Part shown: positions 1-13,505 of the stretch, one piece after another
How positions within the stretch are numbered: the stretch's first letter is position 1
Layout of the letters: every line of letters begins with the position of its first letter
From: Enterobacter sp. JBIWA008
GTDB lineage: Bacteria; Pseudomonadota; Gammaproteobacteria; Enterobacterales; Enterobacteriaceae
Assembly (NCBI RefSeq): GCF_019968765.1
Contig: NZ_CP074149.1
Location: 4,650,001 to 4,714,000 of the forward strand
DNA length: 64,000 nucleotides
Reading direction: 5' to 3'
Made by a program: the position numbers and the translations under genes
The notes under the pieces: model-generated
Told to the model about the DNA's origin: nothing
The model's input: the letters and a program-made list of their open reading frames with translations, nothing else
Database searches by the model: none

Positions 1-1364
1 TACACTTTCGCCGGACCGGTGAATTTCAGGATGCTGTCGTCCACGCCTGCGGTTTTCACGATGCAGCCGTTTTCCGCGAAGTTACCATACAGCACGGCCA
101 GACCGCCGTCTTTGCTGTAGGCATGTTCCAGCGAGCGGATGCAGCCTTCGGCGCGGTCATCGTCCAGGGTATCCCAGCGGCAATCCTGCGAAAACGCCTG
201 CGTGGTGCGAATACCGGCGGGACCGGCGCGGAACATTTTTTTCACCGCGTCGTCTTTGGTCAGCATCACGTCGTACTGGTCCAGCGACTCCGGCAGCGTC
301 AGGCCGAGCACGTTTTTAACCTCACGGTTCAGCAGACCGGCGCGATCCAGCTCGCCCAGAATACCGATGACGCCACCGGCACGGTGCACGTCTTCCATAT
401 GGTACTTCTGGGTACTCGGCGCAACCTTACACAGCTGCGGCACTTTGCGGGAGAGCTTGTCGATATCGCTCATGGTGAAGTCGATTTCGGCTTCCTGCGC
501 AGCAGCCAGCAGGTGCAGAACGGTGTTGGTGGAACCGCCCATCGCGATATCCAGGGTCATGGCGTTCTCGAACGCGGCTTTGCTGGCGATGTTGCGCGGC
601 AGCGCGCTGGCGTCGTCCTGCTCGTAGTAGCGTTTGGTCAGCTCAACGATGCGCTTACCGGCGTTAAGGAACAGCTGCTTACGGTCAGCATGGGTCGCCA
701 GCAGCGAGCCGTTGCCCGGCTGAGAAAGACCCAGCGCTTCAGTCAGGCAGTTCATGGAGTTGGCGGTGAACATTCCGGAACAGGAGCCGCAGGTCGGACA
801 CGCGGAGCGTTCCACCTGGTCACTCTGCTCGTCAGAGACTTTCGGGTCCGCGCCCTGGATCATCGCATCGACCAGGTCGAGCTTGATGATTTTGTCGGAG
901 AGCTTGGTTTTCCCCGCTTCCATTGGACCACCGGAGACGAAGATCACCGGAATGTTCAGGCGCAGGGAGGCCATCAGCATCCCCGGGGTGATTTTGTCGC
1001 AGTTGGAGATACAAACCATCGCATCGGCGCAGTGGGCGTTAACCATGTACTCAACCGAGTCAGCGATCAGCTCGCGCGACGGCAGTGAATAGAGCATGCC
1101 CCCGTGCCCCATCGCGATACCGTCATCCACCGCAATGGTGTTGAACTCTTTCGCCACGCCGCCGGAGGCTTCGATTTGCTCGGCAACCAGCTTGCCGAGA
1201 TCGCGCAGGTGCACGTGGCCCGGTACGAACTGGGTGAAGGAGTTCACCACGGCGATAATCGGCTTGCCGAAATCGGCGTCGGTCATTCCGGTGGCGCGCC
1301 ACAGAGCGCGGGCACCCGCCATATTACGGCCGTGGGTGGTGGTGGCTGAACGATACTTAGGCAT
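1..1364 (-). CDS. ilvD: Dihydroxy-acid dehydratase IlvD (5' part, cut by window edge)
   Basis: IlvD dehydrates 2,3-dihydroxy acids to the 2-keto acids that precede isoleucine and valine, using an iron-sulfur cluster and Mg. The N-terminus reads [20 protein letters not shown], the standard start of the family, and the ATG at 1364 follows a GGGAG motif. Cluster and metal motifs are present: NCDKITPGM, and [19 protein letters not shown]. About 454 codons are visible of roughly 616, so the C-terminus lies beyond position 1. It follows ilvE in the ilvGMED operon with a 59-bp gap. Confidence 0.97.
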   Translation of the reverse strand, partial: MPKYRSATTTHGRNMAGARALWRATGMTDADFGKPIIAVVNSFTQFVPGHVHLRDLGKLVAEQIEASGGVAKEFNTIAVDDGIAMGHGGMLYSLPSRELIADSVEYMVNAHCADAMVCISNCDKITPGMLMASLRLNIPVIFVSGGPMEAGKTKLSDKIIKLDLVDAMIQGADPKVSDEQSDQVERSACPTCGSCSGMFTANSMNCLTEALGLSQPGNGSLLATHADRKQLFLNAGKRIVELTKRYYEQDDASALPRNIASKAAFENAMTLDIAMGGSTNTVLHLLAAAQEAEIDFTMSDIDKLSRKVPQLCKVAPSTQKYHMEDVHRAGGVIGILGELDRAGLLNREVKNVLGLTLPESLDQYDVMLTKDDAVKKMFRAGPAGIRTTQAFSQDCRWDTLDDDRAEGCIRSLEHAYSKDGGLAVLYGNFAENGCIVKTAGVDDSILKFTGPAKV

Positions 1365-1423
1365 GCTTTATTTACTCCCGTCTGACTATTAATGGGACGG
1401 TGCGTGCCGTCCCAAATTTATGC

Positions 1424-2353
1424 TTAGTGATTAACCTGATCCAACCAGCCGTATTTATCTTCTGTTTCGCCGGTGAAGAGGCCAAAGAACGCTTGCTGAA
1501 TACGTTTGGTGACCGGACCGCAGCGGCCTTCGCCCACCTGGATACCGTCCACGCTGCGTACCGGCGTGATTTCAGCCGCCGTACCGGACATAAACACTTC
1601 ATCCGCCAGATACAGGGATTCGCGGGACAGCACCTGCTCGCGCACTTCGATACCCAGGTCTTTCGCCAGCTTGATGATGGCGTCGCGGGTAATGCCCGGC
1701 AGCGCAGACGAGGTGAACGGCGGCGTAAACAGAATGCCGTCTTTTACTTCAAACAGGTTTTCGCCTGCGCCTTCGGAGATGTAGCCGTTCACATCCAGCG
1801 CAATACCTTCCTGATAGCCGTGACGGCGCGCTTCGCTGCCGACCAGCAGTGAAGAAAGATAGTTACCGCCCGCTTTCGCGGCGGTCGGGATGGTGTTTGG
1901 CGCCACGCGGTTCCAGGAAGAAACCATTGCGTCGATCCCCTGCTCCAGGGCTTCTGCACCCAGGTAAGCACCCCACGGGAACGCGGCAATGATCACATCG
2001 GTGTTGTATCCGGCTGGCGGATTCACGCCCATGCCGACGTCGCCCACGAACACCAGCGGACGGATATACGCGCTGGTCAGGTTGTTCTTGCGGATCACGT
2101 CGCGGCAGGCTTCCATCAGCTCGTCGACGCTCTGGGAAACCGGGAAACGATAAATTTTGGCTGAGTCATGCAGACGCTGCATATGTTCGCGATGGCGGAA
2201 CACCACTGGTCCTTTGTGAGAGTCGTAGCAACGGATGCCTTCAAATACGGAGGTACCGTAGTGCAGCGCGTGGGACATCACGTGAACCTTCGCATCCTCC
2301 CAGCGAACCATCTCACCGTTGAACCAAATGTAATCAGCTTTTTTTGTCGTCAT
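1424..2353 (-). CDS. ilvE: Branched-chain amino acid aminotransferase IlvE
   Basis: A PLP-dependent class IV aminotransferase that carries out the last step of Ile, Val and Leu synthesis with glutamate as amino donor. The 309-residue length matches the enterobacterial enzyme. The N-terminus MTTKKADYIWFNGEMVRWED and the Schiff-base lysine at residue 160 in PTAAKAGGNYLSS are seen. It lies between ilvM (18-bp gap) and ilvD in a minus-strand operon, so it should respond to the ilvL attenuator upstream. No irregularity was seen. Confidence 0.98.
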   Translation of the reverse strand: MTTKKADYIWFNGEMVRWEDAKVHVMSHALHYGTSVFEGIRCYDSHKGPVVFRHREHMQRLHDSAKIYRFPVSQSVDELMEACRDVIRKNNLTSAYIRPLVFVGDVGMGVNPPAGYNTDVIIAAFPWGAYLGAEALEQGIDAMVSSWNRVAPNTIPTAAKAGGNYLSSLLVGSEARRHGYQEGIALDVNGYISEGAGENLFEVKDGILFTPPFTSSALPGITRDAIIKLAKDLGIEVREQVLSRESLYLADEVFMSGTAAEITPVRSVDGIQVGEGRCGPVTKRIQQAFFGLFTGETEDKYGWLDQVNH

Positions 2354-2371
2354 ATTCTCGTCCTGTCACGC

Positions 2372-2635
2372 TTAAGCGCGGATTTGTTGTGATGTGGTTG
2401 TGCTCTGGCAGATGGCAACATGGGCAACGTCTACCAGCTTTGATAATTGACTAAACAGTAAGTCGACCGACCGCGGGCTGGCAACGGTTAATTCGATACT
2501 GATGTTCTGCGCGTCGGTGGCCGTCTCCATATTCATAGAGCAAATCTGAAAACCACGATGACGCACCACGCGCAAAACGCGTTCTAAGGTTTCCGGGTTG
2601 AAGCGAGCCTGTACGGCGACCTGATGCTGCATCAT
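2372..2635 (-). CDS. ilvM: Acetolactate synthase II small (regulatory) subunit IlvM
   Basis: The small subunit of acetohydroxy acid synthase isozyme II, needed for full activity of IlvG. It has 87 residues and an ACT-like fold. [20 protein letters not shown] and the C-terminal [15 protein letters not shown] are close to the E. coli protein. Its start codon overlaps the ilvG stop codon by 4 bp (2632-2635), which suggests translational coupling of the two subunits. Confidence 0.97.
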   Translation of the reverse strand: MMQHQVAVQARFNPETLERVLRVVRHRGFQICSMNMETATDAQNISIELTVASPRSVDLLFSQLSKLVDVAHVAICQSTTTSQQIRA

Positions 2636-4278
2636 GATAATTTCTCCATCATTTGTGAGTTACTGGCACCAGGCGGTACCAACGGCCAGACGTTCTCGAG
2701 TTCGTCGATTGAGACATGAAGCAGGTAAGGCCCATCGCTGTTCAGCATGGTGTCGAGCGCCGCTTCAACCTGATCTTTACGGGTGATGTGCTGTCCAGGG
2801 ATGCCAAAGGCGCTGGCCAGGGTGAGGAAATCGGGGTTATCGGTGAGCGTCGTTTCGCTGTAACGCTCCTGGAAGAAGAGCTGTTGCCACTGGCGAACCA
2901 TCCCTAAACGCTGGTTGTCGAGCAAGACGATTTTCAGCGGCAACTGCTTACGCTTAACGGTGCCGAGCTCCTGAACGTTCATCATGAAGGAGCCGTCACC
3001 GGAGATACAGATAACGGTATCGTTCGGGCGAGCAACCTGCGCGCCAACGGCTGCTGGCAGACCGAAGCCCATCGTCCCTAACCCGCTGGAGGTGATGAAA
3101 TTTTCCGGGCGGGTGTAGGTCATGTGCTGCGCGGACCACATCTGGTGCTGGCCTACGTCGGTGGTGACGACGCTATCAGCCGGTTTACGGTCGGACAACT
3201 GCTTCAACAGCAGCGGCGCGTAGATGGCCTCGCCGGGGTGGTCGTAACGCCAGGCGTGCTCGGCACGCATGTCTGCGGCGTGCTGACGCCATGGGTTGAT
3301 ATCCAGCGGCTGCTGCAGCGCCGGTAACAGCGCGTTGAGATCGCCCTGCAGCGCCACGTGCGCCTGACGCAGCTTGTTCATCTCCGCCGGATCGATATCC
3401 ATATGAATGACTTTGGCGTTCGGCGCAAAGGTATTCAGCTTCCCGGTGACGCGGTCATCAAAACGGGCACCTACGGCGATGAGCAGATCGCACTCCTGCA
3501 CCGCCAGGTTTGCCGCTTTGGTGCCGTGCATCCCCAGCATGCCCAGATAGTACGGGTAGTCTGCATCTACCGCACCCAACCCTTTCAGCGTGCAGGTCGC
3601 TGGCATCCGCGTTGTTGCGATAAATTCACGCAGGGCGGGAACGGCCTGCGCCATGCCGACGCCACCGCCAACGTAAAGCATCGGCTGTTGCGCCTGCGCC
3701 AGCATCTGACGGGCCTCTTCAACTTCCGCTTCCGGAAACGCATCATCGCTTTCAACGGTGGAAAAGTGCGGTTCCAGATCGCCGAGTGCCACCTGGATAT
3801 CTTTCGGGATATCCACCAGAACCGGACCGGGACGACCAGAGTTTGCCACTTCGAACGCTTCTGCCATTACGCGCGGCAGCTCTTCCAGAGACTGGACGAG
3901 GAAGCTGTGTTTGGTGCAGGCCAGCGATAAACCGAGGACGTCGACTTCCTGGAAAGCATCTGTACCGATGAACGGAGTCGCCACCTGTCCGGTGATGGCA
4001 ACAACGGGAACGGAATCCAGCAGCGCGTCAGCCAGACCGGTGATGAGGTTAGTTGCGCCCGGGCCTGAAGTCGCCATACACACGCCGGTTTTACCTGTCG
4101 CTCGGGCATAGCCAATGGCTGCCATCGCTGCGCCCTGCTCGTGTCGGCACAAGAGATGTTCCACGCCGCCGTCATACAGTGCATCGTAAATCGGCATAAT
4201 TGCGCCACCCGGATAACCGAATACTGTTTCGACTCCCTGCGCGCGCAACGCATGTACTACCCACTGTGCCCCATTCAT
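2632..4278 (-). CDS. ilvG: Acetolactate synthase II large subunit IlvG, intact
   Basis: The catalytic subunit of the valine-insensitive acetohydroxy acid synthase II, which condenses pyruvate with pyruvate or 2-ketobutyrate using thiamine diphosphate. All 548 codons are open. The TPP-activating glutamate is residue 47 in [10 protein letters not shown], and the TPP/Mg motif GDGSFMMN lies near residue 428. The gene is interrupted by a frameshift in E. coli K-12 but is uninterrupted here. It is the first enzyme gene after the ilvL leader and attenuator. Confidence 0.98.
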   Translation of the reverse strand: MNGAQWVVHALRAQGVETVFGYPGGAIMPIYDALYDGGVEHLLCRHEQGAAMAAIGYARATGKTGVCMATSGPGATNLITGLADALLDSVPVVAITGQVATPFIGTDAFQEVDVLGLSLACTKHSFLVQSLEELPRVMAEAFEVANSGRPGPVLVDIPKDIQVALGDLEPHFSTVESDDAFPEAEVEEARQMLAQAQQPMLYVGGGVGMAQAVPALREFIATTRMPATCTLKGLGAVDADYPYYLGMLGMHGTKAANLAVQECDLLIAVGARFDDRVTGKLNTFAPNAKVIHMDIDPAEMNKLRQAHVALQGDLNALLPALQQPLDINPWRQHAADMRAEHAWRYDHPGEAIYAPLLLKQLSDRKPADSVVTTDVGQHQMWSAQHMTYTRPENFITSSGLGTMGFGLPAAVGAQVARPNDTVICISGDGSFMMNVQELGTVKRKQLPLKIVLLDNQRLGMVRQWQQLFFQERYSETTLTDNPDFLTLASAFGIPGQHITRKDQVEAALDTMLNSDGPYLLHVSIDELENVWPLVPPGASNSQMMEKLS

Positions 4279-4362
4279 AGTTAGTTCCCCGTCATAAATC
4301 GGGAGAAACAGAATTTTGTGCTAGTCGTCATTATCTGCTCCTCATTTACATTTTTTAGTCAT

Positions 4363-4397
4363 AAAAAAACCCCCGGACCTTTCGGTGCGGGGGTCTT
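4363..4397 (-). terminator. ilvGMEDA transcription attenuator
   Basis: On the minus strand a GC-rich hairpin (arms around GACCCCCGCACC and GGTCCGGGGGT) is followed by seven T residues, just after the ilvL stop codon and before ilvG. This is the classical attenuator of the operon. Ribosome stalling in the Ile/Val/Leu-rich ilvL peptide decides whether it forms. Confidence 0.92.
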
Positions 4398-4417
4398 AGT
4401 TCGTTAAGGCTTGATTT

Positions 4418-4516
4418 TTAAGCCTTTCCTCGTCCAAGTGCAGCCCCGCACGGTGGGATAATAATCACCACCACGCTAATCACGACCAGGCTAATCACTC
4501 GTAGAAGGGCTGTCAT
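4418..4516 (-). CDS. ilvL: ilv operon leader peptide IlvL
   Basis: A 32-residue leader peptide read from the ATG at 4516: it begins MTALLRVISLVVISVVVIII and ends PPCGAALGRGKA. The run of Ile, Val and Leu codons (15 of the first 20 residues) senses charged tRNA levels. When those tRNAs are scarce the ribosome stalls here and the downstream attenuator hairpin is not formed, so ilvGMEDA is transcribed. The sequence matches the E. coli leader almost residue for residue. Confidence 0.95.
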   Translation of the reverse strand: MTALLRVISLVVISVVVIIIPPCGAALGRGKA

Positions 4517-4857
4517 TTTCAGTTCTTTTTGCATCTTGTTCGAAGGAATACCTAAAGAGTTATCACAGTTTTTAAATCAAACACAAGATTTATTTATGAC
4601 GGATTTGATTAGGCAGCGAATCATATTTCTTAAAGCCGTTGTTTTATATACGGAAATTAGAAAATGAATGTTTTTCATTTTTTTACTGCGATTCTGACCG
4701 TCAAAACGAGGCTTTTTACATTCTGCGAGGAGGATTCCAGGGTTATGCAATGGTTTCAGTGCGCGCTTAAAATCTCTGAATAAGCAGCGTAAATTCGCAA
4801 AATGACGCTAAAAAGACAAAACTGGTGCTGGCATAGTCACACCAGGAGGTAGTGCAA
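4517..4857. promoter_or_regulatory. ilvL / comM divergent intergenic region
   Basis: This is a 341-bp non-coding, AT-rich stretch between divergent ilvL and yifB/comM. By position it must hold the ilv operon promoter, and the sequence close to ilvL strongly resembles the E. coli leader upstream region. It also holds the comM promoter and ends with a strong AGGAGG ribosome binding site at 4844-4849. I see no gene in it. Confidence 0.7.
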
Positions 4858-6378
4858 ATGTCACTGTCAGTTGTTTATACGCGTGCGGCTCTCGGGGTAA
4901 AGGCACCGCTTATTTCCGTCGAGGTTCATTTGAGTAATGGGCTCCCCGGACTCACGCTTGTCGGATTACCTGAAACGACGGTTAAAGAGGCCAGGGATCG
5001 CGTTCGCAGCGCAATAATAAATAGCGGTTATACCTTCCCCGCGAAGAAGATCACCATCAACCTTGCGCCCGCCGATCTGCCTAAAGAGGGGGGACGATAC
5101 GATTTACCTATCGCAATCGCCCTTCTCGCGGCTTCTGAGCAGCTTAATACGACACGGCTAGCCTCGTATGAGTTCATTGGCGAACTCGCGCTCACAGGCG
5201 CGCTAAGAGGCGTTCCCGGTGCTATATCGGGAGCGCTGGAAGCCATACGAGCAGGGCGACAAATCATTGTCGCCAATGAAAACGCATCAGAAGTGAGTCT
5301 TATCGCCGAGAAGGGGTGTCTCATCGCCGGGCATTTACAGGAAGTTTGTGCCTGGCTGGAAGGGCGACATGAACTATCCGAGCCGGAGGAATATGATGAT
5401 GTTATAGCGGATGCACCAGAGGATCTCAGCGAGATTGTGGGACAGGAGCAAGGGAAACGGGCACTGGAGATTACGGCTGCAGGTGGACACAATCTTCTGT
5501 TAATGGGTCCGCCGGGTACGGGCAAAACAATGCTGGCAAGCAGGTTGAGTGGGTTACTTCCACCGCTCAATAATCATGAAGCGCTGGAAAGCGCCGCCAT
5601 ATATAGCCTTATCAGTTCGACGTCATTGCAAAAACAGTGGCGCCGCCGTCCTTTTCGTTCTCCGCATCATAGCGCTTCACTGACGGCAATGGTCGGCGGC
5701 GGGTCTATTCCCGGGCCGGGTGAGATCTCGCTGGCACACAATGGCATTCTGTTTCTTGATGAGCTGCCGGAGTTTGAGCGCCGCGTGCTGGATGCACTGA
5801 GGGAGCCTATTGAATCCGGTGAGATACATATCTCACGTACGCGAGCCAAAATAAGCTATCCCGCGCAGTTTCAGTTAATCGCGGCGATGAATCCCAGCCC
5901 GACGGGGCACTACCAGGGCAACCATAACCGCTGTACGCCAGAGCAGACGTTGCGCTATCTGGGTAAGTTATCCGGCCCGTTCCTCGACCGTTTCGATTTA
6001 TCCCTCGAAATCCCCCTTCCCCCACCGGGTCTACTCAGGCAAACGGGCATAACGGGTGAAAGCTCAGCAGATGTACGCGAGCGGGTGATTGCCGCCCAGA
6101 CGCGGCAGTACGCTCGTCAGAACAGGCTGAATGCACGGCTGGATAATGCCGGGATCCGGCAATTTTGTTCTCTTAACGTTGAGGATGCGGGATGGCTGGA
6201 AGAGACGTTGACGCGGTTTGGGCTATCCATACGCGCGTGGCAGCGTTTGTTGAAGGTGGCCAGAACCATTGCTGACGTGGAAGGGTGCACTGACATCGAG
6301 AGGAAACATTTGCAGGAGGCGCTGAGCTACCGCGCTATCGATCGTTTGCTGCTGCATTTGCAGAAATTGCTGGCATAA
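4858..6378 (+). CDS. comM: YifB/ComM family Mg-chelatase-like AAA+ ATPase
   Basis: An AAA+ protein of the ComM/YifB family. In naturally competent bacteria the homologue is a hexameric branch-migration helicase that extends DNA integration during transformation; its role in Enterobacteriaceae is less clear. The order is an N-terminal Lon-S5-like ChlI domain (about residues 20-140), Walker A GPPGTGKT at 217-224, Walker B ILFLDELPEF, and a C-terminal Mg-chelatase domain. I chose the ATG at 4858 (506 aa), 8 nt after AGGAGG, over a GTG two codons upstream. Confidence 0.93.
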   Translation: MSLSVVYTRAALGVKAPLISVEVHLSNGLPGLTLVGLPETTVKEARDRVRSAIINSGYTFPAKKITINLAPADLPKEGGRYDLPIAIALLAASEQLNTTRLASYEFIGELALTGALRGVPGAISGALEAIRAGRQIIVANENASEVSLIAEKGCLIAGHLQEVCAWLEGRHELSEPEEYDDVIADAPEDLSEIVGQEQGKRALEITAAGGHNLLLMGPPGTGKTMLASRLSGLLPPLNNHEALESAAIYSLISSTSLQKQWRRRPFRSPHHSASLTAMVGGGSIPGPGEISLAHNGILFLDELPEFERRVLDALREPIESGEIHISRTRAKISYPAQFQLIAAMNPSPTGHYQGNHNRCTPEQTLRYLGKLSGPFLDRFDLSLEIPLPPPGLLRQTGITGESSADVRERVIAAQTRQYARQNRLNARLDNAGIRQFCSLNVEDAGWLEETLTRFGLSIRAWQRLLKVARTIADVEGCTDIERKHLQEALSYRAIDRLLLHLQKLLA

Positions 6379-6381
6379 AAA

Positions 6382-6403
6382 AAGGGGCCTTAGCCCCTTC
6401 TCT
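6382..6403. terminator. Bidirectional terminator between comM and maoP
   Basis: The inverted repeat AAGGGGC-CTTA-GCCCCTT has an A run on its left and a T-rich stretch on its right. It can end both convergent transcripts, and lies 3 bp after the comM stop codon. Confidence 0.85.
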
Positions 6404-6408
6404 TTATT

Positions 6409-6747
6409 TTAGTCATCAGACTCGGTGTAGTCTTCTGCACCTTCCATCTGCGGCTTGCCGCCAGACAGCGTATGGAAGCGCTTTGGACGCTTAATGCGAG
6501 CCATGTACTTGATCCATACACGTTCCGCTTCAGACTCCGGCTCACGCTCACCACGACAAACAGAAACAAACTGTTTTTCATCTTCGGTAGCAGGCTCACG
6601 CTTACCCAGATCCAGCTCGTTAAAGGCATAACCATGGCGCTCAAGTAGTTGAGCTTCTTTGATGGTGAAATCGCCGTGACGAGAGAACCCGCGCGGATAA
6701 TGTTTATTGTCGAAAAAACGATTAGTCGTCGTAAAGCTTTCCGCCAT
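6409..6747 (-). CDS. maoP: Ori macrodomain protein MaoP (YifE)
   Basis: A 112-residue small acidic protein, formerly YifE. In E. coli MaoP works with the DNA site maoS to organise the origin-proximal chromosome region into the Ori macrodomain. Its start [20 protein letters not shown] is highly conserved. It is divergent from hdfR; maoS is reported in this regulatory region in E. coli, so a copy is expected in 6748-6865. The molecular mechanism is not evident from the sequence. Confidence 0.92.
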   Translation of the reverse strand: MAESFTTTNRFFDNKHYPRGFSRHGDFTIKEAQLLERHGYAFNELDLGKREPATEDEKQFVSVCRGEREPESEAERVWIKYMARIKRPKRFHTLSGGKPQMEGAEDYTESDD

Positions 6748-6865
6748 CCTACACGCTCCTAATTCTTTGGCCGAGCTATTTATGGCGCGGAGTATTAGTT
6801 ACGCTTGACAGAGTGTAAAACAAAACATTTAAATCATAACGACAAATAATTTTGCGGAGAAAGAT

Positions 6866-7687
6866 GTGGATACGGAATTGCTTAAAACTTTCCTTGAAGT
6901 GAGCAGAACACGCCACTTTGGGCGAGCAGCTGAAGCCCTTTACCTGACGCAGTCAGCAGTCAGTTTTCGTATTCGACAGCTGGAAAATCAACTGGGTGTG
7001 AATCTTTTTACCCGCCATCGCAACAATATTCGCTTAACGCCTGCCGGTGAGAAACTGCTGCCGTACGCAGAAACGCTCATGAATACCTGGCAGGCGGCAC
7101 GTAAAGAGGTGGCACATACTTCGAGGCATAATGAGTTCTCGATAGGGGCCAGCGCTTCTCTGTGGGAATGCATGCTAAGTCAGTGGCTTACCCGGCTGTA
7201 TCATTCACATGGCCACCTGCAATTTGAAGCCAGGATTGCGCAACGGCAGTCGCTGGTTAAGCAACTTCATGAGCGCCAGCTTGATCTTCTGATCACCACC
7301 GAAGCACCCAAGATGGACGAATTTAGCAGCCAGATTGTGGGCCAGTTTGGCCTGGCACTTTATGCGTCTGAACCTTCGATGATGAAGGCAGACCTGACCT
7401 ATTTACGTCTGGAATGGGGGCCGGATTTTCAGCAGCATGAGGCGGGGCTGATTGCACCTGATGATGTTCCGCAGTTAACGACCAGCTCGGCAGAGATAGC
7501 CTGTCAGCAGCTTTCCCTGCTGAAAGGTTGTACCTGGTTACCTGTTCGCTGGGCAGACACTAAAGCGGGGCTGCACACCGTGATGGATTCCACCACGCTT
7601 ACCAGGCCGCTCTATGCGATTTGGCTGCAAAACAGTGATAAGCAATCGCAGATAAAAGATCTTTTGAAAATCAATGTAATGGATTAA
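6866..7687 (+). CDS. hdfR: LysR-family transcription factor HdfR
   Basis: A LysR-type regulator that represses the flagellar master operon flhDC in E. coli. It starts with GTG at 6866 ([20 protein letters not shown]), followed by a winged helix-turn-helix (residues 1-60) and a substrate-binding effector domain. It has 273 residues, a few fewer than the E. coli form at the C-terminus. It is convergent with the rrn operon. A 9-bp stem-loop (CAGCCAGCA/TGCTGGCTG, 7692-7713) follows the stop codon. Confidence 0.93.
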   Translation: MDTELLKTFLEVSRTRHFGRAAEALYLTQSAVSFRIRQLENQLGVNLFTRHRNNIRLTPAGEKLLPYAETLMNTWQAARKEVAHTSRHNEFSIGASASLWECMLSQWLTRLYHSHGHLQFEARIAQRQSLVKQLHERQLDLLITTEAPKMDEFSSQIVGQFGLALYASEPSMMKADLTYLRLEWGPDFQQHEAGLIAPDDVPQLTTSSAEIACQQLSLLKGCTWLPVRWADTKAGLHTVMDSTTLTRPLYAIWLQNSDKQSQIKDLLKINVMD

Positions 7688-7750
7688 TGCATCAGCCAGC
7701 AGAGATGCTGGCTGAAAATTCAGAAGAGAGTTTTCTGCAGTGTTTCAGGC

Positions 7751-7782
7751 AAAAAAAATCCTTTGCCGAAGCAAAGGATTAT
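7751..7782 (-). terminator. rrn operon terminator
   Basis: On the minus strand a hairpin, AATCCTTTGC-TTCG-GCAAAGGATT, with a stable UUCG loop is followed by eight T residues. It lies directly after tRNA-Trp, so it ends the ribosomal operon. Confidence 0.9.
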
Positions 7783-7785
7783 ATA

Positions 7786-7861
7786 TGGCAGGGGCGGAGA
7801 GACTCGAACTCGCGACACCCGGTTTTGGAGACCGGTGCTCTACCAACTGAGCTACGCCCCT
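7786..7861 (-). tRNA. trpT: tRNA-Trp (anticodon CCA)
   Basis: A 76-nt cloverleaf with encoded 3' CCA and anticodon CCA in CTCCAAA. It is the last gene of the rrn transcript. Compared with the K-12 gene as I recall it, the D stem is fully Watson-Crick (GCTC/GAGC), while the T stem reads GCGAG against CTCTC with one C-U mismatch. Confidence 0.96.
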
Positions 7862-7873
7862 AAAGTTTTTTGC

Positions 7874-7904
7874 CATTAAGCCTGCCAATTAGGCAGGCTT
7901 AATG
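7874..7904. repeat. Perfect 13-bp inverted repeat between tRNA-Asp and tRNA-Trp
   Basis: CATTAAGCCTGCC and GGCAGGCTTAATG flank a 5-nt spacer. There is no T tract on the transcribed strand, so it is not an obvious terminator. It more likely forms a processing stem in the tRNA precursor. Confidence 0.8.
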
Positions 7905-7914
7905 TCTTAATAAG

Positions 7915-7991
7915 TGGCGGAACGGACGGGACTCGAACCCGCGACCCCCTGCGTGACAGGCAGGTATTCTAACCGACTGAACTACCGCTCC
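7915..7991 (-). tRNA. aspT: tRNA-Asp (anticodon GTC)
   Basis: A 77-nt cloverleaf beginning GGAGCGGTAGTTCAGTCGG, with anticodon GTC in CCTGTCACG and encoded CCA. It lies 54 bp downstream of the 5S rRNA in the same transcript, as aspT does at K-12 rrnC. Confidence 0.97.
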
Positions 7992-8045
7992 ACCGAAGAC
8001 TGCTTGTAACCACCGGATTCATGCACCGGCTTACTACTTAATTTG

Positions 8046-8165
8046 ATGCCTGGCAGTTCCCTACTCTCGCATGGGGAGACCCCACACTACCATCGGCGCT
8101 ACGGCGTTTCACTTCTGAGTTCGGCATGGGGTCAGGTGGGACCACCGCGCTAAAGCCGCCAGGCA
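8046..8165 (-). rRNA. rrf: 5S ribosomal RNA
   Basis: 120 nt from TGCCTGGCGGC to GCCAGGCAT, with the conserved core CCCATGCCGAACTCAGAAG. It is the standard third rRNA of the operon, 67 bp after the 23S. Confidence 0.98.
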
Positions 8166-8232
8166 AATTCTGTTAATCTGTATCAGGCTGAAAATCCTGT
8201 CTCTCTCACCGCCAAAACACCTTCGGCGTTGT

Positions 8233-11138
<2,906 letters not shown>

Positions 11139-11318
11139 TCACAACCCGAAGATGTTTCTTTCGATTCATCATCGACTTGCGAAAATTTGAGAGACTCGAA
11201 CACACATAACATGTGTGTCGTTTCAATTTTCAGCTTGATCCAGATTTTTAAAGAGCAAAACTTCGCAGTGCACCTTTTCAGGTTCACTCTGAAGTTTTCT
11301 TGTGTTTGCAGTAAAAGA

Positions 11319-11394
11319 TGGTGGAGCTATGCGGGATCGAACCGCAGACCTCCTGCGTGCAAAGCAGGCGCTCTCCCAGCTGAGCTATAGCCCC
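11319..11394 (-). tRNA. alaT: tRNA-Ala (anticodon TGC), 16S-23S spacer
   Basis: 76 nt beginning GGGGCTATAGCTCAGCTGGG, with anticodon TGC in CTTTGCACG and encoded CCA. It is the second spacer tRNA, processed from the rRNA precursor. A boxA-like element (TTTAAAGAGCAAA, forward strand) lies between it and 23S near 11247-11260. Confidence 0.97.
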
Positions 11395-11436
11395 ATCGTT
11401 TATAATCTCTGTACCGCTCATCCTTTAAAAGGAGTT

Positions 11437-11513
<77 letters not shown>

Positions 11514-11582
11514 GCAGAGATTTTTACTGCTGTTTTTCATCAGACAATCTGTGTGAGCACTACAAAGGCAGGTTCTTTAAGG

Positions 11583-13124
<1,542 letters not shown>

Positions 13125-13256
13125 AAGTTTGATGCTCGTGAATTAAACTTCGTAATGAATTACGTATGTTCACTCAGAGACTTGGTATTCATTTTTCGTC
13201 TTGCGACGTTAAGAATCCATGTCACTTTGAGTGCCCACACAGATTGTCTGATAAAT

Positions 13257-13268
13257 TGTTAAAGAGCA
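13257..13268 (-). promoter_or_regulatory. rrn leader boxA antitermination site
   Basis: The minus strand reads TGCTCTTTAACA, the boxA sequence bound by NusB-NusE. It lies in the leader between P2 and 16S and allows Rho-resistant rRNA transcription. Confidence 0.88.
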
Positions 13269-13306
13269 GTGCAACGCGGCTTTCGCTCACCGTTGCGAGG
13301 TCCCGT

Positions 13307-13334
13307 ATATTACGTTTTCCTCATTCAGAGTCAA
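13307..13334 (-). promoter_or_regulatory. rrn promoter P2
   Basis: The minus strand has -35 TTGACT (13334-13329), a 16-bp spacer and -10 TAATAT (13312-13307). It is placed about 120 bp downstream of P1, as usual for rrn operons. Confidence 0.85.
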
Positions 13335-13426
13335 GCGATTATTTTTGCTTTTCTCTGCTGGCGTTCATCTCTGAACCCCGCTAACCCGGCGGCCTGTAAG
13401 CCGTTGTTCCGTGTCAGTGGAGGCGC

Positions 13427-13454
13427 ATTATAGGGAGTTCTCAGACGTTGACAA
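13427..13454 (-). promoter_or_regulatory. rrn promoter P1 with UP element
   Basis: The minus strand has -35 TTGTCA (13454-13449), a 16-bp spacer and consensus -10 TATAAT (13432-13427). A GC-rich discriminator GCGCC follows, which makes initiation sensitive to ppGpp and DksA. An A/T-rich UP element (about 13460-13480) lies upstream. The rest of the interval to murI shows no gene. Confidence 0.92.
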
Positions 13455-13505
13455 CCCCTGTTTTAAAAAAAACTTTCAACCGTCTCTTTTTTGCTCAAAA
13501 CCGTG

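Noticed and set aside
123..1092. Long plus-strand frames opposite ilvD (321 and 112 codons)
   Set aside because: They lie antisense to a clearly conserved ilvD frame and have no recognisable product.
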